DNA of 13,420 bases from NCBI GenBank assembly GCA_016284575.1, contig JAEEPD010000008.1, positions 1 to 13,420 on the forward strand, written 5' to 3'. Made by a program: the position numbers and the translations under genes. The DNA is from Bacillota bacterium. GTDB taxonomy: Bacteria; Bacillota; Clostridia; Peptostreptococcales; Anaerovoracaceae. The notes under the pieces are model-generated. The model saw only the letters and a list, made by a program, of their open reading frames with translations, was not told the DNA's origin and ran no database searches. Positions 1 to 7,108 of this stretch are shown one piece after another; the stretch's first letter is position 1, and each line of letters starts with the position of its first letter.

Positions 1-651
1 GGCGATGGACCTGGTTATAGCCTGCCTTATCCACCATGTGGCATAGGTGGAGAACTTGAAGCCTCTTCTCCAGTCGAACTTGTCAACTGCCTTCATAAGG
101 CCCAGATTGCCCTCCTGGATCAGATCCAGGAATGCCATGCCTCGGCCCACATAGCGCTTGGCGATGGAGACCACCAGTCTCAGGTTTGCATTGCAGAGCA
201 TGTCCTTGGCTTCCTTGTCCCCCTCCTCCATGCGCTTTGCCAGCTCCATCTCCTCGTCCGCATTCAGCAGCTGATAGGAGCCGATCTCCTTAAGATACAT
301 TCTTACAGGGTCATCAACAGTAAGACTTTTATGTAAATCTTCCAGATTATCCTCTTCAGCCTCGCTCACCAGGTCCTGAATATCGGCGTCGTTTTCCAGA
401 TCGTCGTCAGGCTCTATGTCCAGCACATCCTGAAGGTAGTCATCGTCCGCATCCGCGATGACGCTTATGCCGTTCTGCTCCAGCTCCTCGAAAAAGGCAT
501 CCTCTCTGTTTCCGTCGGCATTCATCTCGCTGAGGATCTCATTCACATCCTGCAGCTTTATCTCGCCGCTCTTCTTGGCCTTTTCCAGAGTCGCTGTAAA
601 CTGCTCAAGCTTCTTTTCGTTTGTCACATACTTCTCGAGTTGAAAATCCAT
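1..651 (-). CDS. rpoD: RNA polymerase primary sigma factor RpoD/SigA, N-terminal 217 residues (3' end beyond window)
   Basis: Primary sigma-70 factor, which directs core RNA polymerase to housekeeping promoters. I translated it by hand from the ATG at 651-649; the frame is open to base 1 and the gene runs off the window. Residues 1-65 fit region 1.1, and 66-105 form an acidic linker rich in Asp/Glu. Region 1.2 starts at DDPVRMYLKEIG (113-124). Region 2 follows, with NLRLVVSIAKRY (156-167), DLIQEGNLGLMKAVDKF (176-192) and the -10-recognition stretch FSTYATWWIRQAI (200-212). Regions 3 and 4 are not visible. The start lies 2 nt after the dnaG stop, with AAAGGGG as a usable Shine-Dalgarno inside the end of dnaG, so dnaG and rpoD are probably cotranscribed. 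This is the Gram-positive macromolecular synthesis arrangement. Family identity is certain; the primary-sigma assignment rests on region 1.1 and the dnaG linkage. Confidence 0.97.
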   Translation of the reverse strand, partial: MDFQLEKYVTNEKKLEQFTATLEKAKKSGEIKLQDVNEILSEMNADGNREDAFFEELEQNGISVIADADDDYLQDVLDIEPDDDLENDADIQDLVSEAEEDNLEDLHKSLTVDDPVRMYLKEIGSYQLLNADEEMELAKRMEEGDKEAKDMLCNANLRLVVSIAKRYVGRGMAFLDLIQEGNLGLMKAVDKFDWRRGFKFSTYATWWIRQAITRSIA

Positions 652-653
652 TT

Positions 654-2441
654 TTACCCCTTTCCCGTCTGTCCGGCGGAAAATCTATTTTTTCTGCTGA
701 GCTCCTGAAGCTCCAATGTTAACCTGTTTACGAGCTCCGGATCCGTGGATTCGTCGCTCATGGTGAGGATGTCCTTTATCTCCTCTATCCTTGCATCGAT
801 CCTGCGGCTGTTCAGCGTTCTTATGCATTCGCTGAAGGCCTTTTCATCGTCCTCGCCTGGCTGGACCTCCTGCATGATGTGGTTGAAATAATCCAGCTCA
901 TCGTAGTCCAGAGCATTTCTTACGGCTTCTATGTCGAAGTCCTCGCCCTCCCTGTACAGGGATTCAAAGGCGTTGAGTATTCCTATGCCGAGGCTGGTGG
1001 TGACTGCTCCTGGATAGTCCTTGAGCCTGATGAAGTAATCGCTTTTTATCATCATCAGACGCAGCAGGGTGCGCTCCAGTATGCTGGGCGGAGCCTCCGG
1101 CCTGTCGCTTTCCAGCTCCTCCTGCCTTGGGGGAACGGGCTTGATATCCGGCTCCTTTTGGGCTATGCCGCTGATCTCATCCCGCAGCGCCCCTTCGGAT
1201 ATTCTGTATTTTGACGAAATTATTTTTATGTAAACATCAGCCTCAACAGGCGAAAGCTCCTTAAGCACTCTTGCCGCCGCCCTGAAGAATTTGATGCTTT
1301 CATCGGTCTTGCGCACATCGTATTTCCTTGCGATGAGGGCCATCTTGTATTCCACATCCGGCAGGGATTTGTTCTTAACAAGATTGATAAACTCGTCTCT
1401 TCCGTGCTTTTGTATGTATTCGTCCGGATCCTTGCCGTCGTCCACGTGGAGCACCTTCACCTCCACTCCGGCGCCCCGCAGCACGTCTATGCCCCTGATG
1501 GCCGCCTTTATACCGGCGGCATCCGCGTCATAGCAGAGCACCACGCTGTGGGTGTAGCGCGAAAGCAGCTTCGCCTGCTCCGGCGTCAGTGCCGTTCCAA
1601 GAGTAGCCACAGCGTTCTTCACCCCGCCCTGATAGAGGCTGACCATGTCCATGTAGCCTTCCACCACAATGGCATAGCCCTCTTTTTGTATCTCCTGACG
1701 GGTCACATTCAGGCCATAGAGATTATTCTTCTTCTGAAACACCAGAGATTCCTGGGAATTCAGGTATTTGGGCTCTCCGTCCCCTATTATGCGCCCGCCG
1801 AAGCCTATCACCTTGCCCTGAGTATTGATTATAGGAAAGATGAGCCTGCTGCGGTATTTGTCGTAGATGCGTCCGCTCTTCTGGGATGCAGAGCTTAGTC
1901 CCAGCTCCAGCAGCATGTCCTTTGTGGCACCGGCCTTCATCAGCGCATCGGTCATCCCTGTCCAGCCATCGGAGGCATAGCCTATGCCGAAGGTTTTTGC
2001 AGTCTCCTCCGTCAGCTTTCGCTTCCCGAAGGCGTACTCCTGACCGGGATTTTTCCCTGTCCTGAGGTTGATGTAGAAGTATCTGGCTGACTGACGGTTG
2101 AGCTCGTAGTATGGATCCCGCTTCTTGCCCTGCTGGCTGTAGACCGTGTCTATCTGTATGCCGTACTGGGCAGCCAGCTTCTCAACAGCTTCGGGAAACT
2201 CCAGATTATAGTATTTTTCAGTAAAGGTGATGACATCCCCGTGAACGCCGCAGCCAAAGCAGTGATAGCTCTGCCGCTGCTCGGACACAACAAAAGAAGG
2301 TGTCTTCTCCTTGTGGAAGGGACAGCAGCCCTTCCAGTTGGCCCCTGTGCGCTTAAGGGGCACAACAGGAGAGATGACATCCACGATATTGCATCTGCTT
2401 TTTATCTCATCGATTGCCGAGCTGTAGGATTTCTGCGCCAT
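654..2441 (-). CDS. dnaG: DNA primase DnaG
   Basis: Synthesises the short RNA primers for lagging-strand and origin replication and works with the DnaB-type helicase. The 595 residues match the usual bacterial length. The N-terminal CHC2 zinc finger has ligands Cys40, His43, Cys61 and Cys64 (CPFH ... YHCFGC). The polymerase core shows the basic RSRLIFPI stretch (197-204) and GFGGRIIGDGEPKYLNS (213-229). The TOPRIM metal site is visible as EGYMD (Glu261), YDADAAG (Asp305, Asp307) and DDGKDPDEYI (334-343). Residues from about 430 form a charged linker and the C-terminal helicase-binding domain, so the protein is complete. The ATG at 2441 follows a GGAG Shine-Dalgarno. It is the first gene after the dgt terminator, so it should have its own promoter, and it leads into rpoD. 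Confidence 0.98.
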   Translation of the reverse strand: MAQKSYSSAIDEIKSRCNIVDVISPVVPLKRTGANWKGCCPFHKEKTPSFVVSEQRQSYHCFGCGVHGDVITFTEKYYNLEFPEAVEKLAAQYGIQIDTVYSQQGKKRDPYYELNRQSARYFYINLRTGKNPGQEYAFGKRKLTEETAKTFGIGYASDGWTGMTDALMKAGATKDMLLELGLSSASQKSGRIYDKYRSRLIFPIINTQGKVIGFGGRIIGDGEPKYLNSQESLVFQKKNNLYGLNVTRQEIQKEGYAIVVEGYMDMVSLYQGGVKNAVATLGTALTPEQAKLLSRYTHSVVLCYDADAAGIKAAIRGIDVLRGAGVEVKVLHVDDGKDPDEYIQKHGRDEFINLVKNKSLPDVEYKMALIARKYDVRKTDESIKFFRAAARVLKELSPVEADVYIKIISSKYRISEGALRDEISGIAQKEPDIKPVPPRQEELESDRPEAPPSILERTLLRLMMIKSDYFIRLKDYPGAVTTSLGIGILNAFESLYREGEDFDIEAVRNALDYDELDYFNHIMQEVQPGEDDEKAFSECIRTLNSRRIDARIEEIKDILTMSDESTDPELVNRLTLELQELSRKNRFSAGQTGKG

Positions 2442-2467
2442 CTTTACTCCAATAGTTTTTCTGTCGC

Positions 2468-2477
2468 TTTATATATA
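2468..2477 (-). promoter_or_regulatory. possible -10 region of a dnaG-rpoD promoter
   Basis: On the minus strand TATATATAAA lies between the upstream terminator and the dnaG start, about 27 nt before the ATG. That would give a leader of roughly 20 nt. I see no -35 hexamer at the right distance (TTGTTA and TTAAAA are too far away), so this is a weak call, supported mainly by the need for a start site after a strong terminator. Confidence 0.35.
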
Positions 2478-2511
2478 CGGCTGATTTTGCAGATTTCCTT
2501 TTAACAAAAAT

Positions 2512-2542
2512 AAAAAAAAACCGAGAACTATTTCTCGGTTTT
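2512..2542 (-). terminator. rho-independent terminator after dgt
   Basis: On the minus strand an 11-bp perfect stem AAAACCGAGAA / TTCTCGGTTTT encloses the 4-nt loop ATAG and runs into a tract of nine T. It sits 17 nt past the dgt stop codon and closes the dut-DUF1904-dgt unit before dnaG. The A/T base of the stem could also give some termination on the plus strand, where no gene needs it. Confidence 0.93.
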
Positions 2543-2558
2543 ATGCAAATTTTATCCG

Positions 2559-3575
2559 TTAATTTTTACTCCAGGCCTTTGGTATGAAAAGATTCTCATA
2601 GGCATTGATAGCGTAGCGGTCTGTCATGCCTGCGATATAGTCCTTGACCACCTCGGCAGTGCTGTCCATGTCAAGCTGAAGCCTTTCATCAGCCGGCAGC
2701 TCCTCGGGATGGGACAGATAATAGTCATAGAGACCCTTTATAAGGCTGCCGATCTTGTTCTGCTCCTCGTTTTCCTTTACCAGCGGGTTGAAGTATACGG
2801 CTTCGAACATGAAGTCCCTCAGCTTGTTCATGTACTGACCCATGACCGCAGACTGGACTATCTCTCTCTGGCCGTCGCTGCAGCGGACTATGTCCATGAC
2901 CAGGTTGTTTATGCGTTCCCCGTGGCTGTGTCCCAGCACATCCAGGCAGTCCTTTGGCAGCACGCTCTGGGAGATGATGCCTGCTCTGATAGCATCGTCT
3001 ATGTCGTGGTTAATATAGGCGATGCGGTCCGAGATCCGCACCACAGCGCCCTCCATCGTATATGGCTTGTTGGGTCCTGAATGGTTCACGATCCCGTCCC
3101 TTACCTCCATGCTCAGGTTCATGGGCTTGCCGTTTCTTCTCTTTTCCAGCTCGTCCACCACCCTGAGGCTCTGCAGATTGTGGGAAAAGCCGCCGGGATG
3201 GATCTCGTTCAGGAAGCGCTCTCCTGCATGGCCAAAGGGCGTGTGACCCAGGTCGTGCCCCATGGCGATGGCCTCCGTAAGATCTTCGTTCAGGTTCAGG
3301 GCACGGGAAATGGTCCTTGCTATCTGAGACACCTCCAGGGTGTGGGTCAGCCGCGTGGAAAAATGGTCACCCTCCGGGGCCATGAAGACCTGCGTCTTGT
3401 GCATGAGCCGGCGGAAGGCCTTGCAGTGTATGATGCGGTCCCTGTCCCGCTGATATATGGTCCTGAAATCGTCAGGCTCCTCTTCTATGAGCCTTCCCCC
3501 GCTCTCCGCCGCCTTTGCAGCATAGGGCGACAGCAGCTCCAGCTCTCTTCTTTCCAGTTCTTCTCTGAGTACCAT
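2559..3575 (-). CDS. dgt: deoxyguanosinetriphosphate triphosphohydrolase-like protein (HD domain dNTPase)
   Basis: HD-superfamily enzyme predicted to cleave dNTPs (dGTP in the founding member) to deoxynucleoside and triphosphate, trimming dNTP pools. It has 338 residues, typical of the shorter type found in Firmicutes. The metal-binding set is complete: His78 in RLTHTLEVSQIAR, His107-Asp108 in AMGHDLGHTPFGHAGE, and Asp183 in RISDRIAYINHD. The N-terminal YQRDRDRIIHCKAFRRLMHKTQV (41-63) and the C-terminal MTDRYAINAYENLF are family hallmarks. The ATG at 3575 lies 14 nt after the DUF1904 stop, with a weak AGGGCGGA ribosome site, which suggests translation coupled to the upstream gene. Position next to dut fits nucleotide-pool control, and position before dnaG recurs in Clostridia. 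The true preferred substrate cannot be read from sequence. Confidence 0.94.
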   Translation of the reverse strand: MVLREELERRELELLSPYAAKAAESGGRLIEEEPDDFRTIYQRDRDRIIHCKAFRRLMHKTQVFMAPEGDHFSTRLTHTLEVSQIARTISRALNLNEDLTEAIAMGHDLGHTPFGHAGERFLNEIHPGGFSHNLQSLRVVDELEKRRNGKPMNLSMEVRDGIVNHSGPNKPYTMEGAVVRISDRIAYINHDIDDAIRAGIISQSVLPKDCLDVLGHSHGERINNLVMDIVRCSDGQREIVQSAVMGQYMNKLRDFMFEAVYFNPLVKENEEQNKIGSLIKGLYDYYLSHPEELPADERLQLDMDSTAEVVKDYIAGMTDRYAINAYENLFIPKAWSKN

Positions 3576-3589
3576 ATCGGTCCGCCCTG

Positions 3590-3916
3590 TTATTTATTCT
3601 TTTTGAACTCGTAGAAATCGTTCATGTCAAGATTGTCATAAACCACCTCTACAGGGTCGTAGCCCGCCTTTTCAAGCTCGTCAGCTATGGCCTCAGCCAC
3701 CTTAGCCTGCATTTGGGGTGTACGCTTTTTCCATGAGATCCAGACCATTGCTGAATGTTCATCCACTTCCCCTCCGCGGATAAATATGGCCCCGCTGTAT
3801 TCTGCCACGATATAGTCCACCGGGACTTCAATAATTGCTGCGACCCTTTCGCTGATGGGCTTAGCAAGCTTTACATAGTTTTCTTTGGATACGTTTTTAA
3901 AAATGAGTTGAGGCAT
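3590..3916 (-). CDS. small DUF1904-like protein (tautomerase/MIF-like fold)
   Basis: A 108-residue soluble protein that reads like the DUF1904 family: MPQLIFKNVS start, an amphipathic helix ending in ERVAAIIEVPVDYIVAEY, a central FIRGGEV strand, VWISW, a second helix KVAEAIADELEKAGYDPVEVVYDNL, and a DFYEF end. That beta-alpha-beta repeated layout resembles 4-oxalocrotonate tautomerase/MIF proteins. An N-terminal Pro2, the catalytic base in true tautomerases, is present here, but activity is unproven for this family. The ATG at 3916 follows AAGGAG with good spacing. It lies 27 nt after dut and 14 nt before dgt, in one transcription unit. Family assignment is from memory of the pattern; its function is unknown. 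Confidence 0.8.
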   Translation of the reverse strand: MPQLIFKNVSKENYVKLAKPISERVAAIIEVPVDYIVAEYSGAIFIRGGEVDEHSAMVWISWKKRTPQMQAKVAEAIADELEKAGYDPVEVVYDNLDMNDFYEFKKNK

Positions 3917-3943
3917 TTTTTACTCCTTGAAACAATTAAATAC

Positions 3944-4393
3944 TTACGCGTCTGTGGACCCGAAGCCGCCGTGCCTTTCGCCTTCTGCAGCGTCGCTTTC
4001 CGTTATCCCGAAGGGAACGAAGATGCCCTGGGCGAAGGCCTTTCCCGCTGGGATCTCCAGGGTCTTTTCCGTATTGCTGTCATTGGTTATCTGGATAAGT
4101 ATGTGACCCTGATTGTCCGCATAATAATAGTCGGAGTCTATGACCCCCACCGTATTGTCCAGCTGCAGTCTGTACTTAAAGCCCAGCCCGGACTTGGGCA
4201 TAATAAGCAGCACCCAGCCCTCGGCTATTCTGCAGCGAAGGCCTGTGGCTATCCTTACGCTCTTCCCCGGGGTCAGAACTATATCCACCGGAGTTTTTAT
4301 GTCATAACCTGCGGAACCCGCCGTCGCCCTCACGGGCAGCTCCGGCGTAAAATCCAGCCCTTCGACTATCTCAAATTCAGCAATTCTCTGCAT
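3944..4393 (-). CDS. dut: dUTP diphosphatase (dUTPase)
   Basis: Trimeric-type dUTPase, converting dUTP to dUMP and pyrophosphate, which keeps uracil out of DNA and feeds dTMP synthesis. From the chosen start it has 149 residues. The five motifs are present in order: AGSAGYDI (25-32, motif I), PKSGLGFKYR (66-75, motif II), NTVGVIDSDY (80-89, motif III with its catalytic Asp), GKAFAQGIF (117-125, motif IV) and the P-loop-like RHGGFGSTDA (140-149, motif V). An in-frame ATG at 4441 would add 16 residues, but it lies inside the upstream terminator hairpin. The ATG at 4393 has AAAGGAG at ideal spacing and matches family length. It heads a unit with the DUF1904-like gene and dgt. Confidence 0.96.
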   Translation of the reverse strand: MQRIAEFEIVEGLDFTPELPVRATAGSAGYDIKTPVDIVLTPGKSVRIATGLRCRIAEGWVLLIMPKSGLGFKYRLQLDNTVGVIDSDYYYADNQGHILIQITNDSNTEKTLEIPAGKAFAQGIFVPFGITESDAAEGERHGGFGSTDA

Positions 4394-4399
4394 TATAAG

Positions 4400-4406
4400 C
4401 TCCTTT
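4400..4406 (-). promoter_or_regulatory. ribosome binding site fixing the dut start
   Basis: AAAGGAG on the minus strand, 6 nt before the ATG at 4393. No comparable site precedes the in-frame upstream ATG at 4441 or the ATG at 4411, so this site decides the start. Confidence 0.85.
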
Positions 4407-4431
4407 ATCATAAAGATTCTGTTAATGCAAA

Positions 4432-4456
4432 AAGCGGGCACTTTTTGTACCCGCTT
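4432..4456 (-). terminator. rho-independent terminator after pnp
   Basis: On the minus strand AAGCGGGTAC and GTGCCCGCTT form a 10-bp stem with one G-U pair around an AAAAA loop, and the 3' arm runs into TTTTT. It lies about 65 nt past the pnp stop and closes the rpsO-pnp unit. The plus strand also has a T-rich tail (ATTTTAT), so the hairpin could work both ways. Its 5' arm overlaps the start region of the dut promoter. Confidence 0.88.
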
Positions 4457-4485
4457 ATTTTATCACATTATCTATTTTCTGTAAA
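4457..4485 (-). promoter_or_regulatory. sigma-A-type promoter for dut-DUF1904-dgt
   Basis: On the minus strand TTTACA (4485-4480), a 17-bp spacer, and TAAAAT (4462-4457) preceded by TGTGA, giving the Gram-positive extended -10 pattern TRTGn. The predicted start is near 4450, inside the pnp terminator hairpin, leaving a leader of about 57 nt before the dut ATG. Confidence 0.8.
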
Positions 4486-4520
4486 ACACTAATGTGCTGC
4501 TCAAGGAGCTGTAAGTCAGC

Positions 4521-6650
4521 TTACTGCGCCTTGATGATGGGGGTGTTCTCCAGACCCTTTCTGGAAAGGTTCACGCGGCCCTGATCGTCGATCTCGACGC
4601 ACTTTACAGTGACGGTGTCGCCGACAGCCAGAACATCCTCCACCTTCTCAACTCTCTCCTTGGAGATCTTGGAAATGTGGAGCAGACCGTCCTTGCCGGG
4701 AAGAACTTCCACGAAGGCTCCGAACTGCATCAGCCTTACGACCTTGCCGGTGTAGACCTTCCCAACCTCGACATCTGCAGTGACAAGCTCGATCTCAGCC
4801 TTGGCAGCCTCAGCTGCAGCAAGATCGGGAGCTGCGATGTATACCAGACCAGTATCGTCGATGTCGATCTTGGCGCCGGTCTTCTCGATGATGCTGTTGA
4901 TGGTCTTGCCGCCGGTACCGATGACCAGTCTGATCTTATCGGTGGGAACGGTCATGGAGATGATCCTGGGAGCGTACTTGGAGAGCTCGGGCTTGGGCTC
5001 GGGCAGCACATCAAGCATCTGCTTCATGATGTACATTCTGCCTTCCTTTGCCTGCTTCAGAGCGTCCTCAAGGATCTGTCTGGAAAGACCGTGGACCTTG
5101 ATATCCATCTGGATGGCGGTAACGCCTTCAGAGGTGCCTGCCACCTTGAAGTCCATGTCGCCCAGGAAGTCCTCCATGCCCTGGATATCGGACAGGATGG
5201 CCATCTTGGAGCTGCCGTCCTCCTCAACTCTTTCGATGAGGCCCATGGCGATACCCGCAACGGGGCTCTTGATGGGAACGCCTGCATCCATAAGAGCAAG
5301 GGTGGAGCCGCATACGGAAGCCTGGGAGGTGGAGCCGTTGGAGCTCAGTACCTCAGAGACCACTCTGATGGCATAGGGGAAGTCCTCAACGCTGGGGAGC
5401 ACGGGGACCAGAGCTCTCTCTGCAAGAGCGCCGTGGCCGATCTCTCTGCGTCCGGGTCCTCTTAAGGGCTTAGCCTCTCCGGTGCTGTAGCCGGGGAAGT
5501 TGTACTGGTGCATGTATCTCTTTTCGGTGTTCTCGTCAAGACCGTCCAGGGACTGTGCATCGCCGATGGTGCCCAGTGTGCAGACGGAGAGGACCTGTGT
5601 CTGGCCTCTCTTGAAGAGTCCGCTGCCGTGGGTTCTGGGAAGAACGCCGTTGCCAACCCAGATGGGTCTGATCTCGTCCAGCTTTCTGTTGTCAGGACGG
5701 ATGCCCTCGTCCAGGATCATTGCGCGGACCTGTTCCTTTGTGATGTTGTAAAGGATGCTGTCGATATCCTTGCCAAACTCGGGATACACCTCTGCGAAGT
5801 GCTCCTTGGTCTCCTTCTCAACTGCGTCCATATTATCCAGGCGCTGGAGCTTGTCGGAGTTCAGGATGGCATCGCGCATCTTGGGAGTTGCATATTCGCG
5901 TACAGCTGCATCCACCTCAGCATCGGGCTTCCAGAAATCCAGCTGCAGCTTGGGCTTGCCTACCTCGGCCACGATCTCCTCGATGAAGAGGCAGATCTTC
6001 TTGATCTCCTCGTGGGCGAACATGATGGCATCCAGCATCTCCATCTCGGGAACTTCCTTTGCACCGGCTTCCACCATCATGATGGCTTCCTTGGTGCCTG
6101 CAACGTACATGCTGATGTCGGAGGCAGCTCTCTGCTCCAGTGTGGGGTTGATCACCAGTCTGCCGTCAACTCTTCCGACGATGACAGAGCCTGTGGGACC
6201 GTCCCAGGGAATATCAGAAATAGCCAGAGCCACGGAGGAGCCGATCATTGCGCAGAATTCGGGAGCGCAGTCGGGATCGATGCTCAGAGTTGTGGCGGTG
6301 ACCTCTACATCGTTGTAGAAGCCCTTCGGAAACAGGGGGCGCAGGGGTCTGTCCATAAGTCTGCTCTTGAGAGTGGCGCTCTCGGTGGGTCTGCCCTCTC
6401 TCTTGATGAAGCCGCCGGGGATCTTGCCTACGGCGTACATCTTTTCCTCGTAGTCGCAGGACAGGGGGAAGAAGTCGATGCCTTCTCTCGGGGTCTTGGA
6501 CATGCAGGCGGTGCAGTTAACGACGGTGTCGCCGTACTTTACCCATACCTGACCATTGGCCTGCTCGCAGACCTTGCCGATCTCCAGTTCCAGGAGTCTG
6601 CCGCCTACAGCGGCTCTGAATGTTTTGTAGCCTAATTCGTCAAATGTCAT
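4521..6650 (-). CDS. pnp: polynucleotide phosphorylase (PNPase)
   Basis: 3'-to-5' phosphorolytic exoribonuclease of the degradosome-type RNA decay machinery; it can also add 3' tails. The protein has 709 residues, the standard length. The first RNase PH-like core covers about residues 10-140, followed by the helical domain (to about 315) and the second, catalytic RNase PH core (about 320-550). This core carries GRREIGHGALAERAL (400-413 region), the phosphate-binding SSNGSTSQASVCG (436-448), and the metal-binding Asp488 and Asp494 in LSDIQGMEDFLGDMDFKVAGT. A KH domain follows, with IGTGGKTINSI around 577-587, then an S1 domain (about 629-696, GKVVRLMQFGAFVEVLPG) and a short tail. The start has AGGAAAG upstream. 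It lies 89 nt after rpsO, separated by two hairpins that could set its level. Confidence 0.98.
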   Translation of the reverse strand: MTFDELGYKTFRAAVGGRLLELEIGKVCEQANGQVWVKYGDTVVNCTACMSKTPREGIDFFPLSCDYEEKMYAVGKIPGGFIKREGRPTESATLKSRLMDRPLRPLFPKGFYNDVEVTATTLSIDPDCAPEFCAMIGSSVALAISDIPWDGPTGSVIVGRVDGRLVINPTLEQRAASDISMYVAGTKEAIMMVEAGAKEVPEMEMLDAIMFAHEEIKKICLFIEEIVAEVGKPKLQLDFWKPDAEVDAAVREYATPKMRDAILNSDKLQRLDNMDAVEKETKEHFAEVYPEFGKDIDSILYNITKEQVRAMILDEGIRPDNRKLDEIRPIWVGNGVLPRTHGSGLFKRGQTQVLSVCTLGTIGDAQSLDGLDENTEKRYMHQYNFPGYSTGEAKPLRGPGRREIGHGALAERALVPVLPSVEDFPYAIRVVSEVLSSNGSTSQASVCGSTLALMDAGVPIKSPVAGIAMGLIERVEEDGSSKMAILSDIQGMEDFLGDMDFKVAGTSEGVTAIQMDIKVHGLSRQILEDALKQAKEGRMYIMKQMLDVLPEPKPELSKYAPRIISMTVPTDKIRLVIGTGGKTINSIIEKTGAKIDIDDTGLVYIAAPDLAAAEAAKAEIELVTADVEVGKVYTGKVVRLMQFGAFVEVLPGKDGLLHISKISKERVEKVEDVLAVGDTVTVKCVEIDDQGRVNLSRKGLENTPIIKAQ

Positions 6651-6676
6651 TTTTTTCTTTCCTCATACACTAACAT

Positions 6677-6692
6677 TACGATTTTCATCGTA
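6677..6692 (-). promoter_or_regulatory. GAAA-tetraloop hairpin in the pnp leader
   Basis: On the minus strand TACGAT-GAAA-ATCGTA: a 6-bp perfect stem capped by a GNRA tetraloop, ending 26 nt before the pnp ATG and 12 nt downstream of the GC-rich hairpin at 6705-6725. The structure is read directly; a role in pnp autoregulation or mRNA processing is inference from the known post-transcriptional control of pnp in other bacteria. Confidence 0.55.
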
Positions 6693-6704
6693 GAAAATAA
6701 ACAA

Positions 6705-6725
6705 CGCGGGACCTTGGGCCCCGCG
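6705..6725 (-). terminator. GC-rich hairpin between rpsO and pnp, possible attenuator or processing site
   Basis: On the minus strand CGCGGGGCC and GGTCCCGCG pair over 9 bp (one G-U) with loop CAA, 14 nt past the rpsO stop. The following TTGTTTATTTTC is only moderately U-rich, so termination should be partial. That would give more rpsO than pnp transcript. It may instead act as an mRNA-stabilising or cleavage structure. Confidence 0.65.
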
Positions 6726-6739
6726 AAAATACCTTTTTA

Positions 6740-7006
6740 TTATCTTCTCAGACCGAGACGAGCGATGATGCTTCTGTAGCGTTCGATATCCTTGGCTCTC
6801 AGATAAGCGAGAAGATTTCTTCTGTGTCCTACCATCTTCAGCAGGCCTCTTCTGGAGTGATTGTCGTTCTTGTTGTTCTTCAGATGCTCGGTGAGCTCGT
6901 TGATCCTGTAGGTAAGAATGGCAACCTGGACCTCGGGGGAACCGGTGTCGCCTTCGTGAGTAGCATACTCTTTAATGATTTCCTGTTTCTTTTCGGTTGT
7001 AAGCAT
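6740..7006 (-). CDS. rpsO: 30S ribosomal protein S15
   Basis: Primary-binding protein of the 30S platform that grips the three-way junction of helices 20-22 in 16S rRNA. The 88 residues match the family (about 88-89). The signature runs through HEGDTGSPEVQVAILTYRI (17-35), the conserved NDNHSRRGLLKMVGHRRNLLAYL stretch (47-69) and a basic end IIARLGLRR. The start at 7006 follows AAGGAG with 8-nt spacing. It has its own promoter and a structured leader, and precedes pnp, the order found across most bacteria. In several bacteria S15 represses its own mRNA by binding the leader, so the leader here is a natural candidate. Confidence 0.98.
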   Translation of the reverse strand: MLTTEKKQEIIKEYATHEGDTGSPEVQVAILTYRINELTEHLKNNKNDNHSRRGLLKMVGHRRNLLAYLRAKDIERYRSIIARLGLRR

Positions 7007-7090
7007 TTTAATTTCTCCTTTTTCTTAAATACGCTTCCCGCTCAGGCTGCCGTCGGAGTGATCGGCGGTCCGGGCCGGAAGTAAATCGAC
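7007..7090 (-). promoter_or_regulatory. structured rpsO leader, candidate S15 autoregulatory element
   Basis: The predicted 84-nt 5' leader is GC-rich in its first two thirds. On the minus strand CTTCC (7081-7077) can pair with GGAAG (7038-7034), GGC (7076-7074) with GCC (7047-7045), and GCCG (7066-7063) with CGGC (7052-7049). These nest into one branched or bulged structure just upstream of the AAGGAG site. S15 leaders in other bacteria are known to bind S15, but their folds differ between lineages. I cannot match this to a named class. Confidence 0.5.
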
Positions 7091-7108
7091 TGTGGTATAA
7101 TAGCACAG
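7090..7108. repeat. 19-bp dyad covering the rpsO promoter -10
   Basis: CTGTGgTATaATAgCACAG: the arms CTGTG/CACAG and TAT/ATA are perfectly inverted; only the two G positions and the central base break symmetry. Each strand reads as an extended -10: TGTGnTATAAT on plus, TGTGnTATTAT on minus. It could be a bidirectional promoter, an operator for a dimeric repressor, or both. Confidence 0.7.

Noticed and set aside
4394..4441. 16-residue N-terminal extension of dUTPase from the ATG at 4441
   Set aside because: The extension starts within the terminator hairpin, has no ribosome site, and exceeds the normal family start; the ATG at 4393 has AAAGGAG.
4511..4524. Small inverted repeat GTAAG/CTTAC at the pnp stop codon
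   Set aside because: A 5-bp stem with 4-nt loop and no U tract; the stronger terminator at 4432-4456 explains the end of the unit.
5508..6635. Plus-strand open frame of 375 codons opposite pnp
   Set aside because: Antisense to the conserved PNPase core with no recognisable domain; a codon-usage shadow.
6651..6740. Separate pnp promoter in the rpsO-pnp spacer
   Set aside because: TTGTTT has only CGTAAT at 18 bp and nothing better; the hexamers are too poor to call.
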